This document shows, piece by piece, positions 40,372 through 48,727 of a stretch of 64,000 bases of DNA (positions within the stretch are counted from its first letter, which is position 1; every line of letters starts with the position of its first letter). This DNA comes from a virus, in the IMG/VR virus record IMGVR_UViG_3300010413_000016, positions 1 to 64,000 of that record; one strand, given 5' to 3'. A program made the position numbers and the translations under genes. Under the pieces are notes generated by a model. The model had not been told where the DNA came from, searched no databases, and saw nothing but the letters and a program-made list of their open reading frames with translations.

Positions 40372-40989
40372 ATGAGTTGGGAAATTAGCAAAGAGTTTGG
40401 ATTCGACTATGGTCACCGTGTATGGTCACAAAAGTTGAACAAAGAATATAGCATCGATGATGAAACGGTGTGCAGACACATTCATGGTCACCGAGGACAA
40501 GTACACATTCACTTATCTGCAGAGTGTTTGACAAACGGAATGTGTACTGATTTCAAACATCTCAACTGGGCAAAAAAGTTTCTAGATGATTACATTGATC
40601 ATAAGTTTATCCTCGATACTAATGATCCATGGTTTATCAACATTATCAACGCAACCCCTGTTTTTGAAGATGGTAAGTTTGTACGAGTAAAAACTACGTA
40701 TCCATTGAACACTTCCGAAATCAATGAGCTTAACGTTAAAGAGGTGTTCGTACCAGGAACTGAACATTTTGCGGGATATATTCTGGAGGTTGATCACCTA
40801 CAAGGACCAGAAAAAGAGTTTTTTGAAGGATTCTTCTTGGTTAAATTCTTACCAACGTCTGAAAATCTGTCTCAGTGGCTGTTTGAATGCGTAGATGCAA
40901 AAATGTCACTGATTGATGTCACAACTTCCAAGATTGAGTGGTGGGAAACACCAAAAAGTTGCTCTGTTTTCACTCGACCTGATAAATAA
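40372..40989 (+). CDS. queD: 6-carboxytetrahydropterin synthase (QueD)
   Basis: 205 aa. T-fold enzyme that converts dihydroneopterin triphosphate to 6-carboxytetrahydropterin, the QueE substrate. Zinc ligands H15 (FDYGHRV), H38 and H40 (CRHIHGHRG), catalytic-type C34, and CTDFKHL (compare MVxDF). Longer than bacterial QueD (about 120 aa) by an insertion (about 85-150) before the C-terminal LSQWLFECV segment. SD GAGG. Confidence 0.9.
   Translation: MSWEISKEFGFDYGHRVWSQKLNKEYSIDDETVCRHIHGHRGQVHIHLSAECLTNGMCTDFKHLNWAKKFLDDYIDHKFILDTNDPWFINIINATPVFEDGKFVRVKTTYPLNTSEINELNVKEVFVPGTEHFAGYILEVDHLQGPEKEFFEGFFLVKFLPTSENLSQWLFECVDAKMSLIDVTTSKIEWWETPKSCSVFTRPDK
40981..40988 (+). promoter_or_regulatory. 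T4-like late promoter box
   Basis: GATAAATA overlapping the queD stop codon, 30 bases before the next ATG. Confidence 0.65.
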
Positions 40990-41018
40990 GTGTATAAACA
41001 CCAATTTAGGGGTCAAAG

Positions 41019-41213
41019 ATGTTGTTATCGCAGCTATTTGAAGCGGTTATGAGTAAAAAGAAGAAAAAGAAGCAGGACGAACTGCCACAAGTACGCAACT
41101 TCGTTGCAAAAAACGCACAACGAGCTGGCGCTGGAGCACATGCTGACAAGAAAGGAAAGCATGCAAATCGCCAACGTCAAAAGAAACAGTGGAAGAAGGA
41201 GGAAGGATTGTGA
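41019..41213 (+). CDS. small very basic phage protein
   Basis: 64 aa, one third Lys/Arg (MSKKKKKKQDELPQVRN, KKGKHANRQRQKKQWKKE), probably disordered and DNA- or RNA-binding; short relatives occur in T4-like phages. The start at 41019 (MLLSQLFE) is followed by an internal ATG at 41049; the first is kept because GGGGTCA and a late box precede it. Confidence 0.7.
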   Translation: MLLSQLFEAVMSKKKKKKQDELPQVRNFVAKNAQRAGAGAHADKKGKHANRQRQKKQWKKEEGL

Positions 41214-41734
41214 GTCTCTTTAAAGAAATTGACAAAGCTATTCGTGAAAAAGATATGGTCGAAACTGCAATCAAGGAAGTGTGTGCCAAGCACACAGAAG
41301 AGGAAGAAGAAAGTGTCGCAAGTGCGTGTAAAAAGTACATGAATCCATCCCGAGCCAACGATTTTGCAAAGGTAATCGCGCAGCTAATGGATAACGGCGC
41401 ATCTTATGGGGATGCAAAAGCACAAGCATTTGACGAAACAGAAATGCCACCTTCCAATAGTCCTTGCTGCAAATTCATTCGTTCGGCAGTTGCAAAATAC
41501 CGCAAGAAGTCGGTTTCAGAATCGGAAGTAATCAACGAAGCTCGTCGTAAAGTTGGCGAATACGAAAATGCAGATACTGGTCGTAAGGCTGTGTTGTACA
41601 AAGATCCTGAGTGGGAAGAATTTCAAGTGGAATTTTTTCAAGATGGAAAGCACCAAAAGAAAGCAACATATCACACCGATGACAAGCAAGATGCAATTGA
41701 TACTGGAAAAGGATTTATTAACAAAAAGTTCTAA
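41210..41734 (+). CDS. conserved phage protein
   Basis: 174 aa. GTG at 41210 has a perfect SD (AAGGAGG, 7-base spacing) and overlaps the previous stop. It has an acidic N-terminal helix, a cysteine-containing middle (NSPCCKFIRSAVAKYRKK) and a C-terminal beta domain (EFQVEFFQDGKHQKKATYHTDDKQDA). Present in T4-like phages by my recollection; role unknown. It shares the late promoter at 40981. Confidence 0.75.
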   Translation: MSLFKEIDKAIREKDMVETAIKEVCAKHTEEEEESVASACKKYMNPSRANDFAKVIAQLMDNGASYGDAKAQAFDETEMPPSNSPCCKFIRSAVAKYRKKSVSESEVINEARRKVGEYENADTGRKAVLYKDPEWEEFQVEFFQDGKHQKKATYHTDDKQDAIDTGKGFINKKF

Positions 41735-41753
41735 CTAGTACACAGCATACTTT

Positions 41754-41783
41754 AAAAGGGGGACTAAATTGTCCCCTTTTTTA
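41754..41783 (+). terminator. Rho-independent terminator
   Basis: AAAAGGGGGAC (41754-41764) pairs with GTCCCCTTTT (41771-41780) and ends in a T run; 4 bases before the rIIA -35. Confidence 0.92.
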
Positions 41784-41786
41784 TTG

Positions 41787-41815
41787 TTGGATTCCACTAA
41801 CGCCTCTTGTATAAT
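41787..41815 (+). promoter_or_regulatory. sigma70-type promoter of rIIA
   Basis: TTGGAT, 17-base spacer, TATAAT. Confidence 0.78.
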
Positions 41816-41832
41816 ATTAATATCTAGGAGGC
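41802..41832 (+). promoter_or_regulatory. stem that covers the rIIA SD
   Basis: GCCTCTT (41802-41808, in the promoter spacer) pairs with AGGAGGC (41826-41832, the SD), one G-T pair. The RNA start (about 41822) would be in the loop. Confidence 0.65.
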
Positions 41833-41837
41833 AAATT

Positions 41838-44150
41838 TTGAAACTTCACACCAAAACAAATACCATCGAACGGGGTGGCGTGTATGCTGAAAACGCATTC
41901 ACAATTAAGACAACAGCAAAAGCGTTTGATATTCTTTCAAGTGGGTTATATACCGATCCAATCGCAGCTATAGTTAGAGAGCTGAGCTGCAATGCATCTG
42001 ATGCGCATGTGGCCGCTGGAAAACCAACCGAACCTTTCATCATTCACCTTCCAAATGAACTCGAACCATATTTCTCAGTAATTGATAATGGTACTGGCTT
42101 ATCTGATGAAAATATTCGTGGTGAATTGGTTCCTACTACAACGGTAGAAGGTGACAGAATCGTTCCTATGTTGGACGAGGAGGGTAACCAATTGTACCAC
42201 CGCGCTGGTGGTTTATATACTACGTACTTTGAGTCTACAAAAACAGATTCAAACGATTTCGTCGGCGCACTTGGACTTGGTTCTAAGAGTCCATTCAGTT
42301 ATGCTCGAGCGTTTGATGTCATTTCACGCTACAACGGAACAAAGCTGGTATATTCTGTTTTTCTTAACGAGAGCAACATTCCTTCTGTTGCCTTATTGGG
42401 GAAAAAATCAACTGACGAACCAAACGGTCTTGAAGTCAGAATTGCCATCAGATCGGAAGACTTTAGTGCATTCGCTGAAAAAGTATCACACGAACTTCGA
42501 TTTTTCGACATCAAACCTAACATCATCGGATCATGTAATTTTGAGTTTGTAGATACTCCAGAACCGATTGTATCAGGAGAAGGGTGGTCACTATTTCGTT
42601 CTAGTAGATGGGGCAGTAACCACGTGACAGCAATTCAAGGTAATGTTGCATACCATGTCAACACTGATCAATTGTACAGCCACCTCAGTGATTCAGCTCG
42701 CGCACTTATCGGAGACGTGGACATTGCTTTGTTCTTTGACATTGGTCAGTTAGAATTTGCTGCTAACCGTGAAGAAATTCGATATGACGAAGACACACTA
42801 AGCAACATTATAGATAGACTCGAACAAATGTGTTCAGATTTAACAAAATATGCGAATGATATAATCAGTCCATATTCTGACAGTCGGTGGAACGCAGCAA
42901 TTGCTTTCGAATCTCTCTCCAAGGAATGGTTTTTGGGAGATCATAATCTTCGAATATTTCTGTCTCACAAAACCAAAGAACTTGAAGATGATTCTGTTCT
43001 AAAAGATCTTGTTGTCAAGGGAAACTATGTACAAATTAACAATGATATCAGAGGACACGAGATCGTTGAATATACATACAGAGCACGAGGCAGAATTACC
43101 AGAGAAGGAAGGGTTGAAAATACGAGTGTGAATCCACGCAGCGATACGGTTGTGTTTTACAATGATATTAAAACACGTGGTATCACTCAAATTAAAGAAT
43201 ATCTTCGCAATTCACAGGAAATCAATACAGCGTTGGTCATTACTCCTCTAAAAATTCCTCGAGCAGTCAATACATTCAACGAGGCATATGAAACGCCATT
43301 TACAGATTATGACGAAGAGTACGAATATATCATCGATAGTTTGGGTCATCCTGAAGTTAAAATAGCAAGCATTGACACAGAGACTGTTAAACGAAAAATC
43401 GGAAATGGAACGAAAGCACCCATCTATATTCCAAATGGATATCACTCAGTTAGACGCGGTATGTGGGATACGACATACACAGCAGATTGGAAAACGGCGG
43501 AACTTGGTTCGGTGTATGATAGTACAGATGAATTTTTGTGGTTCCTGCTCGAACATCGTTCAAACATAATTGATGATGAAGGTGGTACGGTATATTGGGA
43601 ATCTCGTAGCATTAGTGATAATATAGCCAATATGGTTAACATCATAAATGAGCACTTTGGTACAAATTACGAAATGGATAATGTGTATGGTGTCTCAGTA
43701 ACAGCTCAAAGAAAAATATCCAAAAAATCCAATTGGACGAATTTATTCGAATTATATTTGTCAGCACTAGAGTCATACTCTCCAACATTGGAGTATATGC
43801 AAATCAAAAATGTAACAACAGATAATGATAATTTTGGAATACTGGCCATGCTGGAAGATTCACAAGCCCGATCCAAAATTTTAGGTCTTGATCGATCGTC
43901 GCCTTTTCGCCAAGCGGTTGAGCCAGCGATAACTAGTATAGTGGAACATGAAGGCAATGTCTCAGCAGCAAGAAAAGTTCTGAGTATCTGGAATTCCCAA
44001 CGTATCTTTGACACACACGTTCCAAACGATGTTGCTCCTTTCTTTGAAAAGGGGCAATTTAACAAATATGAAATGTTGCCGGTAGTCGGAAATTATACTC
44101 GCAACATCGACAAAATTATAAACTATATCAATCTTATAGATAGGAGCTAA
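41838..44150 (+). CDS. rIIA: RIIA lysis-inhibition/exclusion protein
   Basis: 770 aa (T4 RIIA 725 aa). The N-terminal GHKL-type ATPase fold is clear: AIVRELSCNASDAHVAAG (N box), FSVIDNGTGLSDE (G1), ALGLGSKSPFSY (G2), then LFFDIGQLEFAANREEIRYD. Membrane-associated in T4, where rII genes affect lysis and counter lambda Rex exclusion. TTG start at 41838 with AGGAGGC six bases before; other in-frame codons upstream overlap the promoter. rIIB follows one base after the stop. Confidence 0.92.
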   Translation: MKLHTKTNTIERGGVYAENAFTIKTTAKAFDILSSGLYTDPIAAIVRELSCNASDAHVAAGKPTEPFIIHLPNELEPYFSVIDNGTGLSDENIRGELVPTTTVEGDRIVPMLDEEGNQLYHRAGGLYTTYFESTKTDSNDFVGALGLGSKSPFSYARAFDVISRYNGTKLVYSVFLNESNIPSVALLGKKSTDEPNGLEVRIAIRSEDFSAFAEKVSHELRFFDIKPNIIGSCNFEFVDTPEPIVSGEGWSLFRSSRWGSNHVTAIQGNVAYHVNTDQLYSHLSDSARALIGDVDIALFFDIGQLEFAANREEIRYDEDTLSNIIDRLEQMCSDLTKYANDIISPYSDSRWNAAIAFESLSKEWFLGDHNLRIFLSHKTKELEDDSVLKDLVVKGNYVQINNDIRGHEIVEYTYRARGRITREGRVENTSVNPRSDTVVFYNDIKTRGITQIKEYLRNSQEINTALVITPLKIPRAVNTFNEAYETPFTDYDEEYEYIIDSLGHPEVKIASIDTETVKRKIGNGTKAPIYIPNGYHSVRRGMWDTTYTADWKTAELGSVYDSTDEFLWFLLEHRSNIIDDEGGTVYWESRSISDNIANMVNIINEHFGTNYEMDNVYGVSVTAQRKISKKSNWTNLFELYLSALESYSPTLEYMQIKNVTTDNDNFGILAMLEDSQARSKILGLDRSSPFRQAVEPAITSIVEHEGNVSAARKVLSIWNSQRIFDTHVPNDVAPFFEKGQFNKYEMLPVVGNYTRNIDKIINYINLIDRS

Positions 44151-44151
44151 C

Positions 44152-45210
44152 ATGGCATCTTTTATTAAATCTTCTACCCACATCTCGATTGTGTTCGATG
44201 ATGGGGAATCGGCAACAATTTATGCTTCACAGGAAAACTACGACCCTGTATGTGCAGCCATCAAACAAGATGATTGGAGTCTCGCCCAGCACCTAGCGTT
44301 TCCAGTTAATGAGGTCAAGGCCAACCTTGCTCCTCTTGGTGATCGGGTTTCAGTTGAGCATGGAGTTGTGTCTTTGGATGGGACAGCAATTCATAACACT
44401 CTTACCGAGCGCATGCTACAAATGCACAGTGAAGGATTTAATATTGCTCCAATGGCAAAATTCCTCGAGAATCTGATGGACAATCCATCTTATCGAGCGG
44501 TGAACGAACTGTATACATTCCTTGAACAATCAGACCTACCAATCACCGAGGATGGTCACTTCATCGCCTATAAACGTGTCGCCAGTGACTTTACAGACAT
44601 GTATTCACATACGATGGACAACTCTCCAGGCAAGGTGGTATCGATGCCTCGCAATCAAGTGAACGAAGATAAGAACGTAACGTGCTCACGTGGACTGCAC
44701 TTCTGCTCACGTTCTTACTTACCTCACTATGGTGATGTTCCGGATTCGAGAGTGGTTATGGTTAAAATTAATCCGCGTGACGTTGTGTCCATTCCCGCAG
44801 ATTATAACAATGCTAAAGGTCGTTGTAGTCGGTATGAAGTTATCAGGGATCTCCAGCTCAAAGAGACTGGAAACAATTCATACCTTCCTGTTGAACGATT
44901 GGAAAAATCATATCTGCCTCCCGAGGAAGTTTCAGCACCAATTGAAGAGATTAGAACTCCCACCGAAGATGTTGAGCAAGAAGTTCCAAAGGAAAGTCAA
45001 ACCAAAGCGGTCGCTGCCTACTACTCTAAGGATAACACTGAGCCATTTGATGTGTTTGCTTCGCCACGAGATGCTCAAGAAGCGATTGGTGTCGATTCTT
45101 CTAGTATTTCTAAAGTGTGCAGAGGGCAACGTAACACAGCAGGTGGATATGTTTGGAAGTGGACAGATCTTCCACCTACAGTAACTCTACACACCTCCTC
45201 AAGCGACTGA
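44152..45210 (+). CDS. rIIB: RIIB protein with C-terminal NUMOD1-like domain
   Basis: 352 aa (T4 RIIB 312 aa). It works with RIIA. The core region is typical (DGHFIAYKRVASDFTDMYSHT, VTCSRGLHFCSRSYLPHY). After a PE-rich linker (about 250-290), residues about 300-340 form a NUMOD1-like DNA-binding motif (FASPRDAQEAIGVDSSSISK, then GGYVWKW), commonly found in homing endonucleases. SD TAGGAG. Confidence 0.9.
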   Translation: MASFIKSSTHISIVFDDGESATIYASQENYDPVCAAIKQDDWSLAQHLAFPVNEVKANLAPLGDRVSVEHGVVSLDGTAIHNTLTERMLQMHSEGFNIAPMAKFLENLMDNPSYRAVNELYTFLEQSDLPITEDGHFIAYKRVASDFTDMYSHTMDNSPGKVVSMPRNQVNEDKNVTCSRGLHFCSRSYLPHYGDVPDSRVVMVKINPRDVVSIPADYNNAKGRCSRYEVIRDLQLKETGNNSYLPVERLEKSYLPPEEVSAPIEEIRTPTEDVEQEVPKESQTKAVAAYYSKDNTEPFDVFASPRDAQEAIGVDSSSISKVCRGQRNTAGGYVWKWTDLPPTVTLHTSSSD

Positions 45211-45211
45211 C

Positions 45212-45643
45212 ATGATAACAACTATAATTGCAAGTTTGTACTTCTGGACGCTACTAGTGAGAACTCGTCTAAGAGAGCTAACCTCACTAGTAGCTGAGGG
45301 GGCAGCTACGGTACAGCAAGCGTATTATTTTTCTGATATGGAGGATGACCACGAGACGAAAGATCAAATCGAAAACGTTGATTTTCCTAAACTTCAACGG
45401 CATAATTTGTTGGTAGGAATATCCACAACAGTAACGGCGTGGTCACTTGTTGTTAATGCAATTTCTCTGTTTGCATTAACGTATGCTGCAATGACAGGAT
45501 ACGTCATATCACATGTCGTTTACATGACAACGATATTAGCAGTGGCAGGTATTAATGCAGGAACTATACTGATTCACACAAACGTGCACAAGTGGAAAGA
45601 TTCCATCAGCACTATCATTGATAAGTACGCATTACAACAATAA
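45212..45643 (+). CDS. small membrane protein
   Basis: 143 aa. Three hydrophobic segments: 1-18 (IIASLYFWTLLV), about 70-95 and about 98-122, with a charged middle (MEDDHETKDQIENVD). Not recognised. It begins one base after the rIIB stop without a strong SD, so it is probably coupled to rIIB and may share the membrane context of the RII proteins. Confidence 0.68.
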   Translation: MITTIIASLYFWTLLVRTRLRELTSLVAEGAATVQQAYYFSDMEDDHETKDQIENVDFPKLQRHNLLVGISTTVTAWSLVVNAISLFALTYAAMTGYVISHVVYMTTILAVAGINAGTILIHTNVHKWKDSISTIIDKYALQQ

Positions 45644-45665
45644 CATGAAAGGAGCTTAGACGCTA

Positions 45666-46628
45666 GTGATAACTTCTTTAACGAACGCTAAAATTTTTAC
45701 AGGTAACTCTAATCCAGCCCTTGCACGTAAAGTTGCTCGAGCTCTTCATCTTCCACTAGGAAAAATTGAAGTTGAACATTTTAGTGATGGGGAGGTTCGC
45801 GTTGAAATTGGAGAACCTGTCCGTGACGATACTGTTTTTATCGTTCAATCAACTTGTGCTCCAACAAACGACAATTTGATGGAATTGATCATCATGGCTG
45901 ATGCATTTCGTCGGTCAGCTGTAAAGAAAATCGTTGCCGTAATTCCATATTACGGGTATGCGCGACAAGATAGACGACCCGACCACACTCGAACACCAAT
46001 CACATCTCGTTTGGTAGCTGATATGATTCAAGTCGCTGGTGTTGATCAAGTTGTCGTTGTTGATATTCACTCTGGACAGCAGCAAGGCTTCTTTACTATT
46101 CCAGTCATTAATGTGTCAGCTGCACCTGAGATCGTGGGAGATATTTGGAGACATCATGGCAATAACATTGACAATGTATCAATTGTGTCTCCTGACACGG
46201 GTGGCGTTGTCCGTGCTCGTTCAATCGCAAAACAGCTCAATGACGCTGATCTAGCAATTGTTGATAAGAGACGTCCAAAAGCCAATGAATCTCAAGTGAT
46301 GAATGTAATTGGAGATGTCGAGGGTAAAACGTGCATCGTTGTAGATGATATGATCGACACGGCTGGAACTCTATGCAAAGCAGCTGCTGCTTTAGTTGAA
46401 CGTGGAGCAGATAAAGTTATTGCATATGCAACGCACCCAGTATTTTCTGGACCAGCATACGATAATATCGAAAACTCAGTACTATCTGAGGTCGTAGTAA
46501 TGGATACGATCCCAGTATCACACGAATCTCCAAAAATTCGCACAATATCAATCGCAAATCTTATTGCAGAGACTCTCAGTCGATCCCAAAACGGCAAATC
46601 AGTTAGTGAACTGTACGTTGGCCACTAG
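45666..46628 (+). CDS. prs: ribose-phosphate pyrophosphokinase (PRPP synthetase)
   Basis: 320 aa, full length against bacterial Prs (about 315). It makes PRPP from ribose 5-phosphate and ATP. Motifs: FSDGEVRVEI, YYGYARQDRRPDHTRTPIT (ATP/Mg loop), VVVDIHSGQQQGFF, SPDTGGVVRAR and the PRPP loop VVDDMIDTAGTL (about 225-236). GTG start with AAGGAG upstream. PRPP could feed the phosphoribosyltransferase fusion at 32590 or nucleotide synthesis. Confidence 0.93.
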   Translation: MITSLTNAKIFTGNSNPALARKVARALHLPLGKIEVEHFSDGEVRVEIGEPVRDDTVFIVQSTCAPTNDNLMELIIMADAFRRSAVKKIVAVIPYYGYARQDRRPDHTRTPITSRLVADMIQVAGVDQVVVVDIHSGQQQGFFTIPVINVSAAPEIVGDIWRHHGNNIDNVSIVSPDTGGVVRARSIAKQLNDADLAIVDKRRPKANESQVMNVIGDVEGKTCIVVDDMIDTAGTLCKAAAALVERGADKVIAYATHPVFSGPAYDNIENSVLSEVVVMDTIPVSHESPKIRTISIANLIAETLSRSQNGKSVSELYVGH

Positions 46629-46636
46629 GAGGCAAA

Positions 46637-46912
46637 ATGGATAACGTAACAAAATTCCCAACAAATTCGCAGAAAGAAGGTGATATTGTAGCTGGAACCT
46701 CATTCTATCTATTGGACGAATACTGGTTTTCACCAGGAGGAAACCAATCTACTATTGGAGTAGTTCTTGTTGAAGATTCTATAATGCATGTCGTCAAATC
46801 ATACATTGGAACTGGAACGGATGCGGCAGAAATAGCAAAGTGGGGCGCTAAAGTGCCAAGAGATATGGCCGAAAGTATTTTTGGCCCTCAACCTAACTGG
46901 CATATACGATAA
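46637..46912 (+). CDS. small hypothetical protein
   Basis: 91 aa; beta-rich first half and a helical segment (DAAEIAKWGAKVPRDMAESI). SD AGGAGG. Not recognised. The late box of the next gene overlaps its stop. Confidence 0.7.
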   Translation: MDNVTKFPTNSQKEGDIVAGTSFYLLDEYWFSPGGNQSTIGVVLVEDSIMHVVKSYIGTGTDAAEIAKWGAKVPRDMAESIFGPQPNWHIR

Positions 46913-46915
46913 ATA
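46908..46915 (+). promoter_or_regulatory. T4-like late promoter box
   Basis: GATAAATA overlapping the stop codon, 30 bases before the ATG at 46946. Confidence 0.65.
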
Positions 46916-46945
46916 CGAAAAAACATCATTCGTATAGGACCTAAC

Positions 46946-47515
46946 ATGAAAATTCTACAACAAATTAACGAAACAGTTAATGCTGTGAACAAGCAACACC
47001 AGATTGTCTCGACTAACATCGATATCGTTCTCGAAAAAAGCACTGATCTTACTGCAGATCAGTTAAACGAAGCAGTTACAAACTGGTTAGCTCGCCTACG
47101 TGGTGCAGCGGAAAAAGGAAACGTCGATCCTTCCAAAAAACAAGGAATCGCATACGTACTGGGAGCTCTAATGGCGCTAAGTGATCCAAATATCGCTGAT
47201 GCTCTAGATGAACGCAATGATTTGGGAACAATGCTGTATGCTGTTAGCAGTGATAATAAAGAAGACAGCAAAGCAGCTCTGCAACGCTTGGTTCAAATTG
47301 GTCGTCACCCTAGCTTAAAAAGTTACGTGGCACAAGCTAGTGAAACTTTGGATAATCCTGACACGATTAATCAAGTTGCCAATCAACTTCAAACAAAGAT
47401 TGATCAAGTAATGCGCAGCAAATTGTCGAAAGAACGTCAAACGACTCAAAGTAATCAAGCTCAGCAAACAACTCCAAAGCTGGGCCTCAAAGATGAGATG
47501 AATAAGCAGCAATAA
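46946..47515 (+). CDS. hypothetical late protein, helical
   Basis: 189 aa, almost wholly helical with a Gln/Thr-rich tail (about 160-189). Behind a late box, so a virion or morphogenesis role is possible. SD is poor (AGGACC). Not recognised. Confidence 0.7.
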   Translation: MKILQQINETVNAVNKQHQIVSTNIDIVLEKSTDLTADQLNEAVTNWLARLRGAAEKGNVDPSKKQGIAYVLGALMALSDPNIADALDERNDLGTMLYAVSSDNKEDSKAALQRLVQIGRHPSLKSYVAQASETLDNPDTINQVANQLQTKIDQVMRSKLSKERQTTQSNQAQQTTPKLGLKDEMNKQQ

Positions 47516-47531
47516 CGTAATTGGGTGACAG

Positions 47532-47560
47532 TTGTCACATACTATTTTTTAGGGTAATAT
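47532..47560 (+). promoter_or_regulatory. sigma70-type promoter
   Basis: TTGTCA, 17-base spacer, TAATAT; TGACA/TGTCA repeat at 47526-47537. Confidence 0.65.
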
Positions 47561-47592
47561 TGTCGTAACTGGTAATTTATCGGAGATAGAAC

Positions 47593-47796
47593 ATGGGACA
47601 GCTGAATGACATCCAACGTACGTCAGTATACAAATACATCGGCCCTACAATCGATTTTGACTTTGATGGGCCTGATGATACCATCCTCAGCGATGAGGTA
47701 TTTGTAACAGATCAAATGATGGATAACTTCCGTAAAAATTGCGTCCAAATGGGACTAATGGAAGAGATTTCTATCGAAGACTTGGAACGGCTCTAG
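47593..47796 (+). CDS. small acidic hypothetical protein
   Basis: 67 aa, acidic (FDFDGPDDTILSDE). SD CGGAGA. Its last codons form the 5' arm of the following terminator. Not recognised. Confidence 0.68.
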   Translation: MGQLNDIQRTSVYKYIGPTIDFDFDGPDDTILSDEVFVTDQMMDNFRKNCVQMGLMEEISIEDLERL

Positions 47797-47808
47797 GGCC
47801 GTTTTCCT
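47786..47808 (+). terminator. terminator overlapping the stop codon
   Basis: AACGGC (47786-47791) and GCCGTT (47798-47803) with a T-rich end; the stop TAG is in the loop. Confidence 0.75.
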
Positions 47809-47904
47809 TCCTCTCAATCGTAATAATTCCCCTTCTGGTGGATTTCCCTTTTCAGAAGGGAGAAAATATGTTTTAAACTGAAAACATATTGATTCTAGAG
47901 GAAG
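47807..47904 (+). promoter_or_regulatory. structured leader of the zinc-ribbon gene
   Basis: CTTCCTCT (47807-47814) is complementary to the SD AGAGGAAG (47897-47904); nested within are CCCTTCTG/CAGAAGGG and ATATGTTTT/AAAACATAT stems. Together they could hide the SD. Confidence 0.55.
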
Positions 47905-47907
47905 AAA

Positions 47908-48153
47908 ATGAGCGTATTAGAGTGTAGTCGTAATGGTTGCGAGAACATAATGTGTGACAGATATTCTCCAGCTTATGGTTATATCTGCAATGAATGTTTC
48001 GAGGAACTAGTAGAGACTGGACCAACAACTGACATCAGTGAGTTTATGAACACTCTCAAAGAGCCCCATAAAACTTCAAGAGCTGAAGCATACGCTCGAT
48101 ATGATGCCGCATTCACATTATGGTATTGGGTAATTAACGAGGAAGAAAAATGA
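47908..48153 (+). CDS. small zinc-ribbon protein
   Basis: 81 aa. CSRNGCENIMC and CNECF give two cysteine pairs within the first 31 residues, a likely zinc ribbon; the rest is helical. SD AGAGGAAG. The stop overlaps the macro-domain start (ATGA), so the two are coupled. Confidence 0.72.
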   Translation: MSVLECSRNGCENIMCDRYSPAYGYICNECFEELVETGPTTDISEFMNTLKEPHKTSRAEAYARYDAAFTLWYWVINEEEK

Positions 48154-48593
48154 AAGAAGTAAAAGGTGATCTAATCGCCCTTGCAGAACAAGGTAACTTT
48201 GATGTTATTGTGCATGGATGTAATTGTTTTAACACAATGGGCGCTGGTATCGCTGCGACTATTCGTAGCAAATATCCTCAAGTGTACCAAGTAGACTGCG
48301 AAACGGTAAAAGGTGATCGGTCAAAGCTGGGAACATATACCGCAGCGGTCACTGGGAAGTTTGTCATTATCAATGCTTACACACAATATACGTACAATCC
48401 AAGAACGAACCCCGTAGATTATGATGCCATTCGTGAAGTCTTCAAAAAGATCAAAAAAGACTTTGCAGGTAAGCGTATTGGATATCCTCTAATTGGTGCC
48501 GGACTTGCTGGAGGTGATTGGAACAAGATTTCGACCATCATCGATGAAGAACTTGCTGGCGAAGATCATACTGTTGTGATCTACCAACCGTAG
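48150..48593 (+). CDS. macro-domain (ADP-ribose binding) protein
   Basis: 147 aa, a complete single macro domain: VKGDLIALAEQGNFDVIVHGCNC start (given here in parts: KGDLIAL, IVHGCNCFNTMGAG), IINAYTQ, and YPLIGAGLAGGDWN. Macro domains bind or remove ADP-ribose. In a phage it could reverse ADP-ribosylation by host toxins or tune phage ADP-ribosyltransferases. The glycine-rich loops are intact, so catalysis is plausible. Confidence 0.88.
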   Translation: MKEVKGDLIALAEQGNFDVIVHGCNCFNTMGAGIAATIRSKYPQVYQVDCETVKGDRSKLGTYTAAVTGKFVIINAYTQYTYNPRTNPVDYDAIREVFKKIKKDFAGKRIGYPLIGAGLAGGDWNKISTIIDEELAGEDHTVVIYQP

Positions 48594-48598
48594 GATGA

Positions 48599-48727
48599 AT
48601 GACGAAACGGATATCGCGCGGTCGAATGAAGCAAGGGTTTCATGATAGTATAACAAATAGTATTCTGCTGGTTGTTGGAATACTATTTGTTGTTTTGTTT
48701 ATTTTAATTGTACTTGGTGGACGCTAA
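48599..48727 (+). CDS. 42-residue membrane peptide
   Basis: MTKRISRGRMKQG then a single membrane span (ILLVVGILFVVLFILIVLGG). AGGA lies about 4 bases before the ATG and the stop overlaps the next start (TAATG). Positive-inside start predicts the C-terminus outside. The gene contains a 14-bp inverted repeat. Confidence 0.6.
   Translation: MTKRISRGRMKQGFHDSITNSILLVVGILFVVLFILIVLGGR
48652..48691 (+). repeat. 14-bp inverted repeat inside the membrane peptide gene
   Basis: AACAAATAGTATTC and GAATACTATTTGTT, perfect, 12-base loop, followed by a T-rich stretch; could work as an attenuator. Confidence 0.75.
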
